NCBI GenBank assembly: GCA_029237695.1
Contig: CM055266.1
Span: 11,797,805-11,861,804 of the forward strand
Length of the DNA: 64,000 nucleotides
DNA from: Conchocele bisecta
Lineage: Eukaryota > Mollusca > Bivalvia > Lucinida > Thyasiridae
Reading direction: 5' to 3'
How positions within the stretch are numbered: position 1 is the first letter of the stretch; the number at the start of each line of letters is the position of its first letter. Below are positions 44,652 through 55,605 of this stretch, piece after piece. Below the pieces are notes generated by a model that ran no database searches, was not told the DNA's origin, and saw only the letters and a list, made by a program, of their open reading frames with translations. A program made the position numbers and the translations under genes.

Positions 44652-45407
44652 TCCGGCACGTGGACGTGAATCGAGCACAACTTGTACTACGACTATCAGT
44701 GTTAATCGAGTTATCCCTCATCCCTCTCACAGGGATACGGATGGTTGTGAAAACGTTCTAGAAGCAAATACATATTTGGTTCAGTTTACATACACGTTGA
44801 GTCAGTGTTTACTGCAGTCACAACGGTTCTGGAGGGTATCCGTGTTATTTGAAGGTATGAATAGCCTTCACTGATGTAGTATGCCGCATTGTGTCTCTCA
44901 AATCCCCCGTTTTGACCACACAAATGATAAATGGTTAACATTTATATTATTAATTTAAATCCAGAAATGCATTGAATATGCAAATTGCCATTTTAGCTTT
45001 CATGGCAATTTTTATTATTTTCACGTTTCATGGCAATTTTTTCTCTGAATTTCTGCCTGCTTTCTAAGAAATATCGGGGACATTTTAACCATTGACTATT
45101 CATACTACGCGTTACATTTAGTCACCTGTGATTTTGACGACACTGCATGCGATTTGCCGAGCTTGACACACACAGCAACCATGTTCAGCATAGCATTTGC
45201 TCGCCATGGCGTACACAACGCTACTTACATGTACGGTTTGTTACCCATGATTCACATGGAATAAATAAAACCAGCCAAAATGAAATCATGAGACTTCTCG
45301 ACTGTATCATTTAACCGTTTCCCAACCTTACTATGCTGAATTAAATATTGTCGTCTGCTGGAAATGTTTTATTTTTAATATTTCTCGATAAAAACCTGTT
45401 TTGGCAG

Positions 45408-45907
45408 NNNNNNNNNNNNNNNNNNNNNNNNNNNNNNNNNNNNNNNNNNNNNNNNNNNNNNNNNNNNNNNNNNNNNNNNNNNNNNNNNNNNNNNNNNNNN
45501 NNNNNNNNNNNNNNNNNNNNNNNNNNNNNNNNNNNNNNNNNNNNNNNNNNNNNNNNNNNNNNNNNNNNNNNNNNNNNNNNNNNNNNNNNNNNNNNNNNNN
45601 NNNNNNNNNNNNNNNNNNNNNNNNNNNNNNNNNNNNNNNNNNNNNNNNNNNNNNNNNNNNNNNNNNNNNNNNNNNNNNNNNNNNNNNNNNNNNNNNNNNN
45701 NNNNNNNNNNNNNNNNNNNNNNNNNNNNNNNNNNNNNNNNNNNNNNNNNNNNNNNNNNNNNNNNNNNNNNNNNNNNNNNNNNNNNNNNNNNNNNNNNNNN
45801 NNNNNNNNNNNNNNNNNNNNNNNNNNNNNNNNNNNNNNNNNNNNNNNNNNNNNNNNNNNNNNNNNNNNNNNNNNNNNNNNNNNNNNNNNNNNNNNNNNNN
45901 NNNNNNN
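45408..45907. other. Assembly gap, 500 N, with overlapping contig ends
   Basis: The left contig ends ATAAAAACCTGTTTTGGCAG and the right contig begins TAAAAACCTGTTTTGGCAG before continuing into the rest of the fold-back. The two ends therefore overlap by 19 bases, and the gap is probably not a real 500-bp absence. Confidence 0.95.
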
Positions 45908-46033
45908 TAAAAACCTGTTTTGGCAGCGCATGAGAATCGTCTCCACTGGAGACGATTCTCATGTGCTGTCAAAACAGGTTTTTTTTTGTTAAGAATTAAG
46001 GCAAAAAATGAAAAACAGCAGACGACAATTTTC
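45908..46033. mobile_element. Right half of fold-back MITE FB5
   Basis: GAGAATCGTCTCCACTGGAG..CGATTCTCATGTGCTGTC, then AAAACAGG and the right end CAGCAGACGACAATTTTCG. Confidence 0.85.
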
Positions 46034-46169
46034 GTCACCCACGTAGTGAGGGATAATATTAAACACTACATTCATCTTTAGCAGTGTTTGCAAACAGTGT
46101 AGATCCAGGTGTGCCGGCTCGTAACGAAAGCTTCACATTGGTTAGGAAAAAACAACCTTATATCAAATG

Positions 46170-46536
46170 TTCTTTATATCAGCGACATCATCTGAGACAT
46201 TTTCTGGCAAAGTAAATATTCATTCACCATTACCCCACGTAAATTTTCACACTGATATCAGGGGTGATATCCGTGTTTCCTTAAAAAGTTAAAGTGCAGT
46301 GATCATACTTTATAATCTGTCGAAAATATTATTTTTTCAGGTGACGCAATTAAAAATATCATATGCAAATAGTCGGATACCACCGCGAGTCACTAACAGT
46401 AAAATAAATATTACTAAATGATTATATCTGTATAGTGGGCACTTGCAATTCTTAGAACTGGTGGAATAGTAACACAATTATACACTTACTTAATTCCTAT
46501 AAGAACATTTTGTGCCTACTGAGTGGGCATGTACCT
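46170..46536. mobile_element. TTAA-flanked TIR element, left-truncated copy
   Basis: Matches 32960-33433 and ends CTGAGTGGGCATGTACC followed by TTTAA. Left end lost. Confidence 0.75.
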
Positions 46537-46927
46537 TTAATGTAACATAATTCAGTTCAATTTCAGTTATTTAGGACTGAAAGGCAGTGTGCCCGTCTAT
46601 ACATCAATTATATGGCGGAACCCCTCGTCTAATAATAGGAGGATCGGGTGGGGTAGGCATGAAAATTATTTCGTTCAACGGTTGCGGACTCGTCTGTATA
46701 TGGCCTTGCTGTTGTACGGACATTGAATATCAGATGTGGCTGGACAAATTGGGCTTATAACTTTGTGTTCAGTTTAGGTCCCGATATGTAGATGTGACTG
46801 GAGAAATGAGGCTTATGGAATTTGTGACCAGTGGAGATCCTGATCAAATAGCACACTCCTGTAGCCGGATATCGATCTATATTGCATGTTAGAAACACGA
46901 TGGGTGCTTCATTGATGTAATGGCGAA

Positions 46928-46985
46928 CAGTGTAGATCCTGATCAGACTGTGCGGATGCACAGACTGGTCTGGATCTACACTGGT
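46928..46985. repeat. GATCCTGATCAG hairpin
   Basis: GATCCTGATCAGACTGTGCG..GACTGGTCTGGATC. Third copy of the second hairpin type. Confidence 0.8.
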
Positions 46986-47021
46986 CGCATAATCCATAGG
47001 CTCCATTTCTCCAGTTACATC

Positions 47022-47086
47022 CACACATAACAGCCACACATAACAGCCACATATAACAGCCACACATAACAGCCACATATAACAGC
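47022..47086. repeat. 13-bp minisatellite
   Basis: Five units of CACACATAACAGC / CACATATAACAGC. Confidence 0.9.
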
Positions 47087-47175
47087 GCACTTTAGCAGGC
47101 GAGTAGTAAAAATGTAAATTCTTGGATTTAACGACGGCACTGGCTCGATGACCTTGCATGTCGTCTCCCAAAAAA

Positions 47176-47457
47176 GGGAGAAAGGAAGGAAACCGGCCCC
47201 AGGGGGGGGGTGGGGGGGGGGGGCTAGCTCTTATTCGAATAGTCCTCCCTAGTTCTTTAACGTGCTCAGACTCTCCTTCAAATCTGATACACGGGACCGC
47301 CGTTTAAAGTCCCTATCCGAATGGACTAGTAGAGCAGGAAACACAAAGTATCTCAGAAATACTGACACACAGGAACTGAACCCTGAATCGAACCCGGGTC
47401 GCCAGCGTGGCAGTCCGACGGTGTTACCCCTCGGTCACGCAGCCGAGTAGAGATGTA
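47176..47457 (-). mobile_element. tRNA-derived SINE, minus strand
   Basis: Read on the minus strand: GTGACCGAGGGGTAACACC (A box), GGGTTCGATTCAGGG (B box), then GATAGGGACTTTAAACGGCG, GTCCCGTGTATC and GAGCACGTTAAAGAAC. This is the conserved central domain shared by many invertebrate tRNA-SINEs. It ends near the G run at 47200-47222. Confidence 0.8.
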
Positions 47458-47530
47458 AATACTGTATTATAAGGATGACTGATGTGTCACGGACTGAATG
47501 GCGCCGATTCGCAATAAATCCGAAACGTAT

Positions 47531-47878
47531 ACTGTCTGCTCCATGTTTTGCTGCCGACGAACTTTTGGCTATTACACACATTAAATATAAAATATTTAAA
47601 TGTAGTTACCGTTTCATCAATAACAAAAACGTCACCCTCCCCAAAAAAAGTAATTTGATGAATTTAATTTCATCAAATATGGATTTGTTAAATTCTCATA
47701 TGAAAATATTGTTTTCGCAATAAAATCAATATTTGATGGAATTGGATAAATAAACAAAAATTGGGGAGGGTGACTTTGTTGTTATTAATGAAAAAGTACT
47801 TACATTTAATTTTTTTTTTTTATTTATTGCGTTTATTAGCCAAAAGTTCGTCGGCAGCAAAACGTGGAACAGACAGTA
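47531..47878. mobile_element. Fold-back MITE, ~350 bp
   Basis: Outer arms ACTGTCTGCTCCATGTTTTG and AAAACGTGGAACAGACAGT; inner GTCACCCTCCCCAA and TTGGGGAGGGTGAC; CCGACGAACTTTTGGCTA mirrors TAGCCAAAAGTTCGTCGG. Confidence 0.88.
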
Positions 47879-47977
47879 GTTTCTCTATTCACGTACACAT
47901 GTAATTACCAATAGCCGATTTCATCAACATTGCTTTCACGGAGAAATTTTCAATTTAAGGATGAATTTATTATTTTT

Positions 47978-48045
47978 TATTAAACTGAATTTATTACATT
48001 ATCACAGTCATTTTGGCTGTGATAATGTAATAATTCAGTTTAATA
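47978..48045. repeat. 68-bp palindrome
   Basis: TATTAAACTGAATTTATTAC..CACAGTCATTTTGGCTGTG..GTAATAATTCAGTTTAATA. One-base mismatches only. Confidence 0.9.
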
Positions 48046-49320
48046 ATTCTGCATACTTTTAATCATCAACTATATGCAGTCGTTAGTTCTATATGAAACA
48101 TGTATTTCGGGAAAGATAAATGATTACTCCCTCAAAGTACACTTTGCTACATTATACGTAGGGTTAGTGCCAGAACAGGTTTCATGTATCTCCATATTTT
48201 CAACTTTCGAGAAAAATGAGGTTAAAATTTTAAGACATCAGGAAATAGATTGATGTCGGTTGTTTTCATTTAACTAAAGTAATAAGTAATATGCATATAC
48301 CAAATATGTTTTATTGGTGTTGCTTGCTTTATTTGCGAATGATAAGATAAGCAAACGTATAGCTGGTTCTGGCATAACATCCAGCATAGGTTAACTTTCA
48401 ATAACTCGTTCTGTTTCCAAGAAACTGAAAGAAACGTGCTGTGAAATAATTCAAGAACAAGCTATATAAAGTTAACTGGTTTTAGAATTTATATCATTGT
48501 AATCAGATCCCTGCTTTAGAGAACCAGAACAGTTTACTAAAACATAGCATCTTTTAGCGCCAACAGTCTCTGTCATTGAATACGGAAAAACAGGTGTTAA
48601 AATAATCTATGCGACATTAACCTGTTTTGGCGGAGCGACTTATATCTTATTAATGTATTAAGAAAAGTATATTCCATGAGTAATTGCTATAAATTCATAC
48701 AATTATTCATATTAATTATTTAGCATTCTACGTGACTATTTGAGTAACGTATAATAAAAAGAGAATGGTGTTACAAATTAGCATTAGTATTGAAACATAC
48801 AATATGACTGTGAACAGCATGTCGCACGCACCACGGAGTGGATATTAATTTAACTCAAAACCCAGACGGACGAATGGAGGCATGCGCGCCAAAGTGCCGG
48901 ATATATCACGCTTTCTGCAAGCAGAAGCGACAATATATGAGGAAAAAATGGAAATATTGTATGTAAACTATTCGGCAAACTTCAACATCAATAATAGTAT
49001 CATGTCGACTTTTATAATACAATGTATTAGTATCTGTGCCATTTTAAAGGTGCTTCTCAAATATCCTCTATCGATTAGCTAAAACTCCTAAATATAGATA
49101 AAACTGTATGTCTACAATTGTAGACTCTATTTTGCAATTGGGTAAGCGTTACATTCTTTTGTATTCAATGTGTTTGCATTTTAAAGTAGCCTGTTACAAT
49201 TTAATAATATTATATACATTAATCATTCTTTAGTTTTTACACCCAACATAATTATACAGCATACTTTCCTGTATTTCCTATACTAACCTAATTGGAATAC
49301 ATTTGCAATACGCCACTAAA
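48046..49320. other. Gene-free stretch
   Basis: AT-rich DNA. Ends of an undefined element may be present: GGGTTAGTGCCAGAACAGG at 48163 has an inverted relative CCTCTTCTGGCACTAACCCC near 53850. Nothing else supported. Confidence 0.4.
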
Positions 49321-50640
49321 CTACATGCCAATCCGTCTAATCCCGCTTATAACACTGTCTTTCATCTAATCCCGCTTATAACGCTGTCTTTCACCGAACT
49401 ACAGATGCTGTATTCCATAAGAAACCAAGGTTCAAGCCACCATTCGGCAAGATAATGGATTCTTTAATACATGATGATGGCTTAGATATGGATCACATTG
49501 CCAAATACGCTGTCCCAGATACTCCACATACCGTGGCAGTTGAAGCAGCCCAATGTGATCTTCGATATTAGTCAGCACACGAAAGCAGCAACTGATCCAT
49601 CCATGTTTAAGTCACTTTTCTTGAAGTTAAAGACAGGTACAATACATACACTCTACTTTTCACAGATGGCTCGAAGAACGGGGACCGGGTAGCTGCTGCA
49701 GCCGCTGTCCCCAAGGGAGATCCCTCAATCCAGACTCCTACATAAATATTCGATATTTTCTGCGGAATTGAGGGCAAGTTTGCTTGCTCTTGATTTTGCG
49801 AAAATACATTGGAGAAAGCAATTCATTTTATTTCCGACTCGTTATCATCACTACAAGCTTTGTACAACATGAAGCTTGAGCATCCACTTATCCGCCAAAT
49901 CATCGAGCTACACCATCCTTTACTTCCGTCTGGCAAGGACATTATGTTTTGTTGGCTCCCCAGTCATACTGGTATTGAGGGCAATGACAGGGCAGATAGT
50001 TGTGCCAAAACCGCCCTGGAGCTACCGACTTCTAATTTTCCTGTTTGCTATCATGATTTTAAATCATCCATCAACTCATTCATCTATGATACAATGCATA
50101 CCCGGTGAAATCTGCTCATAGATAACAAACTTCATGCTGTGAAACGGACTTTGGTCGAATGGACTCCTGGCTACAGACATGTACGCCGGGATGAAGTTGT
50201 CCTTAGTCGATTGGGCATTGGACATACACGACTCACGCATTCGTATATGCTCAAAGGTGAGCCGCGTCCATGGTGTATTCCATGCCACTCCGCATTTAAC
50301 ATGCATCACATCCTACTGGACTGTATCGACTTTGTCGATATTCGACGCAAACACTTCAATGTTACTTCACTTGCGGAGTTATTCCAAGTGGAGAACATTG
50401 AACGTTTGCTTAGCTTTCTCTATGAAACCAGCTTGTATCGGAAGATCTGATATTTATCATTGTATGTATGCCTGTTTCTCATTTACATTATTCATCATAT
50501 TAATATTTTTACCCCAATCATCTGATTACCTACCACATCTAACATACTATTTTACTATTATTTTTATTCTTCATTTACATTGCTTGGCCCTAAATGATAC
50601 TTTATTGTTGATGGGCCGTTAAGCACCATTCCATTCCATT
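49321..50640 (+). pseudogene. LINE ORF2 C-terminal end with RNase H domain, decayed
   Basis: Across three frames the order is FHKKPRFKPPFGKI (linker), LLFTDGSKNGDRVAAA (about 49656, first Asp), IFSAELRASLLALDFA (about 49756, Glu), FISDSLSSLQALYN (49830, second Asp), and FCWLPSHTGIEGNDRAD (49950-50000, His and last Asp). All four acidic or His motifs of a type I RNase H are thus present. After a single in-frame TGA at 50106 the frame continues to PWCIPCHSAFNMHHILLDC, the Cys/His cluster that ends I- and Jockey-group ORF2 proteins, and stops at 50450. The 3' part ends GTTGATGGGCCGTTAAGCACC with (ATTCC)n. Two frameshifts and one stop make it dead. Confidence 0.8.
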
Positions 50641-50856
50641 CTGGTATTGAAAGTCAATGTTATATCCCCTTAACTAAGCCGAGCCCCGTGACACAGACAC
50701 ACGTGGTATGACTAAAGTGTGAACACAAGGAATTGTTACTTTCGATGACATGACTTCAAAGAAGACAACATTATGACTGACTGAAAGTGATTGAAACTTC
50801 AACTGCAAGATCAAGGAATTTAAAATTAAAACTAGAATATGCCTTCATATAACACA
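50641..50856. other. Gene-free stretch
   Basis: No feature seen. Confidence 0.5.
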
Positions 50857-50937
50857 TCGATGGTCTAGTAACATAAGGTCGTAACTGCTATGCTAAAGCA
50901 TAGCACTTACGACCTTATGTTACTAGACCATCGATAT
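50857..50937. repeat. 80-bp palindrome
   Basis: ATCGATGGTCTAGTAACATA..GCTATGCTAAAGCATAGC..TATGTTACTAGACCATCGAT. Nearly perfect. Confidence 0.93.
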
Positions 50938-51245
50938 CATGTTCCACCAGCGGCATTGCCGGATAAACACTTACAACCTTTGGAAAGATGGGTGGGACGT
51001 CTAGTATAAACGGATAGATGGACAAGGGTAACACAGTAATTATGCCTCGTCCACTATCATGGTGCAGCTTAAAAAAATGAAAGTTATGACATTTTTCCAT
51101 CACCAACCCAGTTCGCACAGAAATGTCTCATAATGTTATTATTTCACATCATTATTTTTAAAACAATGTAGATGTTAAGGAGACTTTGTGGATACACAGG
51201 CTAATATGCATATATACCATAAATAACATTTACAATGTAATAACA

Positions 51246-51686
51246 TCAATGAACTAATGGCCTGGTTTGAAACACAATTTGATCGCCATATTTAGCATGA
51301 TCAATGTTCCAACGTGGCACGTCTGTTGCACGGAGGGGTGAATCATCTGTTGGTACAACATCAGACACATTTTTGTCGTCATTTTGAACATGATTACTGT
51401 TCTCACATGGTATGTACATGTATGTTTCACATGGTATGTATGTTGCATAAAGGGGTGGATCATCTGTTGGTGCAGCATCGGACACAGTTTTGTCGTTATT
51501 GCGAACATGATTGCTCTTCAGAAATGGTATGTCTGTTGCACAAATGGGTGGGTCATCTGTTGGTGCAGCATCGGACACAGTTTTGTCGTCATTGCGAACA
51601 TGATTGATCTTCAGAAATGGTATGTCTGTTGCACAAATGGGTGGGTCATCTGTTGGTGCAGCATCGGACACAGTTTTTGTTGTCAT
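51246..51686 (-). CDS. Candidate exon encoding ~31-residue Asp/Pro/Thr repeats
   Basis: An uninterrupted 146-codon minus-strand frame built on a 93-bp tandem unit, so the frame is kept from unit to unit. Consensus KTVSDAAPTDDPPICATDIP followed by FLKxNHVRNDD. Four units, the last two diverged and one with an insertion (CETYMYIPCEN). An acceptor-like TTTGCTTAG stands just before GCGGGCATG. The acidic, repetitive peptide would be disordered. It could be part of a repeat-containing protein gene or a minisatellite that happens to be open. Both strands are open over much of it, which weakens the case. Confidence 0.35.
   Translation of the reverse strand: MTTKTVSDAAPTDDPPICATDIPFLKINHVRNDDKTVSDAAPTDDPPICATDIPFLKSNHVRNNDKTVSDAAPTDDPPLYATYIPCETYMYIPCENSNHVQNDDKNVSDVVPTDDSPLRATDVPRWNIDHAKYGDQIVFQTRPLVH
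51310..51682. repeat. 93-bp minisatellite
   Basis: Units contain ATGGTATGTCTGTTGCACAA, GGGTGGGTCATCTGTTGGTG and CAGCATCGGACACAGTTTTG. The two rightmost units are almost identical, those on the left more diverged, so expansion was recent at the right end. Confidence 0.93.
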
Positions 51687-51689
51687 GCC

Positions 51690-52148
51690 CGCCTAAGCAA
51701 ATTGCAATTTATACATGGAATAACAAAACTAATTTACTCGGGAAATTAAGATAACATATAGCATATATTACAAAAGTTATTGCAATTTATCAGTAATGCA
51801 TGAACCAGTGCATGCGATAATGTGCCTTATCACATGTGAGATTCTCGATGATTAAGATGTTGAAAATTTGCCATTTTCCCCGTAAATAATGTCTAGGGTT
51901 GGCGATAATTTCAGAGCAAATGTATAATATTATTCCGCATGTGCTGTGGAATTTTCGCTAACATATGATTCAATTTGCGGAAACTATTGTTTTATTTCAA
52001 AACAATTTTCGACGAAAATCGTACATGCAAATAGGCACATTATCTCATGCGCTGGCTCAAATATAATAAAACTAGAACAAATGTACATGGCTATGGGACC
52101 AGGATGTCCCCACACATGTCTATATCAATTGAAACACATAAAGATATA
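51690..52148. other. Gene-free stretch
   Basis: AT-rich. An inverted pair around 51806-51845 and 52030-52060 (GCATGCGATAATGTGCC / GGCACATTATCTCATGCGC) suggests a ~250-bp fold-back element. Confidence 0.5.
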
Positions 52149-52293
52149 GAGAATATTCATATTTTTGCAACGAATATGACATATATGTTCATCGAGTGGT
52201 GTGAAATGTCCATATTTCACTCGTGAAATATGGACATTTCACACCACTAGATGAACATATATGTCATATTCGTTGCAAAAATATGAATATTCT
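52149..52293. repeat. 145-bp almost perfect palindrome
   Basis: Arms AGAATATTCATATTTTTGCA..CATATATGTTCATCGAG and the exact mirror, meeting in GTCCATATTTCACTCGTG. Only one or two mismatches (TCATCGAG against CTAGATGA). Confidence 0.95.
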
Positions 52294-52770
52294 ATTTATT
52301 ATATACCGCTCCATGGAAATTAGCAGTTTTTTAGACTGTATACGGTAATGAATGTGTATTTGCAGCCTATTTGCGCTGTTTTCTGTCATGGGTATAGGTA
52401 TATAATAAAATATAGTTATGGGAACGCGTGGAAGTGACAAATTCACAAGAGTAATTTATAATGCAAATGTCACCACCTACAACACATAAGCTTGTTTTCT
52501 TATGGAGTGTTCACTGTCAAATATATTGATTGGCTAGCATCGTCAAACTTCAGACTATCACCCATATAGTTTGAAATCTTGCTTCGAGCTTGTTTGTGTA
52601 AAGACAAATAATAAATCGTCAACGGTTTTTAACAATCTTGAATATGGGCATATTTTAGAGCAAATAAGTATGCAAACTACCATCATTCCATGTGGTCCAT
52701 GTTGTAAACTATTAACAGAATATTCCATTCATATTTTGCAGACAGCAATCGAGTTGTTACATTGCATAGC
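52294..52770. other. Gene-free stretch
   Basis: No supported exon or element. Confidence 0.5.
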
Positions 52771-52774
52771 TTAA

Positions 52775-53014
52775 CCACTTCACCTCTGAATAGCTACATG
52801 GATTGGCTTATATTAATTTTATGACCAATCCAGTCGTTGGCAAGTGTCACTTGGACCAGTATATTTAAGAAAACAGGTAAAACATACTATACTTTTTAAA
52901 CATTGGAATTCACTTGCAAACTGTGCAGATCCTGATGAGACGGCTCGCTAGGCGCCGGCTCATCTGGATCTACAGTGTTTGCACTATCTATAGAGGCATG
53001 TGGTGTTGAAAGGG
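52775..53014. mobile_element. Complete TTAA-flanked MITE of the GATCCTGATGAG family
   Basis: TTAA at 52771 and 53015. Left CCACTTCACCTCTGAATAGC, then GACCAATCCAGTCGTTG, GTGCAGATCCTGATGAGACG..CGCCGGCTCATCTGGATC and the right end GGTGTTGAAAGGG. It defines the limits of the family (240 bp) of which 5137, 6090, 20625 and 42223 are other members. TTAA sites with CCC.TT ends are typical of piggyBac derivatives. Confidence 0.8.
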
Positions 53015-53297
53015 TTAACCTTCAGTTGATAGTCATACATACATATATGCCTTACTAAAACTGGTATGCATGTATACGTATCGTTAGCAATACATTTATT
53101 ATTTCCTTAATTCTTTCTCCTGTTACATCCAAACAACGAATACTTCCACATCACATTACAATTTAACGAGTATTTAACGAGCATATAACAGTACTATAAT
53201 TGCAGTATAATTAAAATGCAAACATTAACTGTGTGGAGAATCTGATCAAATCGTGCAGCTAATTTTAACTGTAAAATCAAGAATACTGGGAACCAAA

Positions 53298-53352
53298 AGT
53301 GTAGATCTAGATGAGCCGGCTCGTAACGAGCCGTCTCATCAGGATCTGCACT
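53298..53352. repeat. GATCTAGATGAGCCGG hairpin
   Basis: TAGATCTAGATGAGCCGGCTC..GAGCCGTCTCATCAGGATC. Confidence 0.85.
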
Positions 53353-54394
53353 TTTTGCAAGTAATTTTCATATTTTTGAAAAAACAAAAACACCCCCAGG
53401 TTATTTCTGGATAGGGTGTTAATACTGCAATAAATCTACTGATAAGGCAGGCAATTATCCCGGCCATAATGATATTGATAGCCGGTTTTGGCCCAATAGC
53501 CATACATCACCCTGCTGGGACTGAAACAGGTTATCTTACACTAGCTGGTTTTGGCTAACTTATGTTGAGGTCCCAGGTAGACTTATGTTTCTGCTAGATA
53601 GAGCTACGTTCGGATAACCTATTCTGGCACAACAATAATGACATATTAAAGGTGAATTTCAAATTTCATAACCAGTTAGCTCTGTTTAGCTGGGGTTGGC
53701 CCTGATAGTTATGTGTATTATACAATAGTTGGTTCGGGTTGTAATCAATATCTTCAAAAGTATTGAAGATATAGCTCTGAAAAGTTTAGTAAAACTAAAT
53801 GACGGCAATATTTAAATGATAACATGTCAATTTCGCCCAATTGGGCCGGTAACCTCTTCTGGCACTAACCCCGCTGAGTATCCTTTGCAATGTTGGTGAA
53901 ATAGGCTACAGGCCGTACTGGTGTGCTATTCTGGACGTAGACTGGTTTTCAAATTAATTGTTGCATTGTACACACGTATACTTACTTTATCTATGAAGTG
54001 CCGTCAGTAAGTAATCATGTGGATGCATAAAGAAGTGTAACGCTAATTATAATAGTAACATGGTTGGTTGTATTGCTACATGCATGTCAGAACAACAAAC
54101 CCACATGGCCGTGCATTAATTATGTAAATTATAAATATACACCGGCTGAGACGAGAGGCAACTTTCGTCATATTTGACCAGCGTACTCCCAGATCAGCAT
54201 TGCCTGATCGGGGCTTACACCGACTAAAATTAATTCATGAATAGCTGGACCGTACCACTTAAACATGTTTTATGGCCTTGGTAATAGAAACATGTCCATA
54301 ATGACGCGTCCTACTGGCATGCGCAAGTCGTCAAATGCCATCGCGCAAGTCGCCATTCAACATCCGCTGAGTATGACGTATGTATCGTACCGTA
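53353..54394. other. Gene-free stretch
   Basis: Contains recurring TAACCTNTTCTGGCAC (53628 and 53853), possibly ends of a decayed element. No exon. Confidence 0.4.
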
Positions 54395-55605
54395 CATACA
54401 TACAGTAGATAATGAAGCTTTCTAAGCGTGCTCTCGCAATTTGTAATCGAAATCAGGGCTGAATATACATTTATTTCGATGTTAATTTTACATTCGGATT
54501 TGGAATCCCCACCCAATGCAGCGGATTAAATGCGAGATCGAACCCGTTGGTCCGGCCTTAAGTGACCTTAGCTGTTGCTACGCCGTGAAGCACCAATAAA
54601 TTAATAGAAAATGATTAGCCGAGAGTGAGCTATGCACAGCCTCGACCAATCAAACTTACTGGTTTCGCTTATGAGAATAGAGAACATATTCATTTTACTG
54701 ATGTGTAGAAACACGTGTTAGAGTTAGAGTGGTGGCGGGTCACCAATCAACACCCACTGGGGTCGTTTCACTAAACTTCGTACGACTAAAATGTTCTTAA
54801 GTGCAAATTTAGGATCGTCTGGAAACTTCAATTGATGGATTTACATTTATTGAGCATAGGTTGCATATGCAGCCTATGCTCAATACATGTAAATCCAATA
54901 ACTGTTTACAAGAAACAATTGTTTATGTGAAATTTACAGACTATCATAATTTTGCACTTACGAACATTTTAGTCGTACGAAGTTTAGTGAAACGGGCCCC
55001 TGATCACTACGTACGTACAGTATATAGGACAGTTTATTTGCTAACTGGCCCATGAGCATGTACAGCATATACAGAAACATTTAAAATACATTGTGACTAA
55101 TGGCATAGTGAAACTATAATCTAAACGTATGGTAGTTAATGAAGCTTTTTAAGCATGTTTTCACAATTTGTATTCGAAATCAAGCTCATTGATTGGCCGA
55201 GACTGTGCTTTGCTCAGCCTCGACCAAGCAAACTTCCTGATTTCGCGCATGAGAATGGAGGACACATATATGCAACGACGGGTACAAACATATGCTCCAT
55301 TGGGCATCACGACACGCCCATTTTCGTACAAACGAGTTAGAGTGGTGGCGAATCGCGATTTAACACCCGCTGACGTCACATGGTAGATAATGAAGCTTTA
55401 TAAGCGTAATATTGCAATTTGTATCAGAAATCCAGCAGTTTGATTGGCCGAGACTGAGCCTCGACCAATCAAGCTTCATGATTTCGCGCGCGAAAATGGA
55501 ATATACATACATGCTACTGATTCGTAGAAACAAGCGATTCGCCAAATTTCGTTCGGAAATCGTGGAAAGTCGCATTTCAACATCCGCTGATGTCGACGTA
55601 TGTAC
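54395..55605. repeat. Three dispersed-tandem copies of a ~230-bp CCAAT-bearing repeat
   Basis: Copies at 54408-54760, 55135-55382 and 55383-55605 share ATGAAGCTTTNTAAGCGTG, TTTGTANTCGAAATC, GATTGGCCGAGACTG..CAGCCTCGACCAATCAA, GATTTCGCGCATGAGAATGG and CATCCGCTGANGT. The inverted GATTGG/CCAATC pair forms a stem. The third copy runs into the last coding exon of the metalloprotease gene. The first is interrupted by an R1-type tail (54530-54600). Confidence 0.8.
54758..55000. mobile_element. Fold-back MITE FB2, copy 4
   Basis: GGTCGTTTCACTAAACTTCG .. CGAAGTTTAGTGAAACGGGC with tip GAGCATAGGTTGCATATGCAGCC written as two halves. Best-preserved termini of the family. Confidence 0.9.

Larger units (their letters stand above)
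37001..45407 (+). repeat. Segmental duplication, copy B
   Basis: Counterpart of 4318-23869. It lacks the minisatellite and the ~10 kb of intron-1 insertions but has private insertions at 37214-38020, 39680-40364 and 41592-42008. It ends at the same hairpin base as copy A, immediately before an N gap. Confidence 0.95.

Noticed and set aside
51384..51749. Plus-strand frame over the 93-bp repeats (Cys/Trp-rich)
   Set aside because: Open only because the unit length is a multiple of three; the peptide is implausible compared with the minus-strand one.
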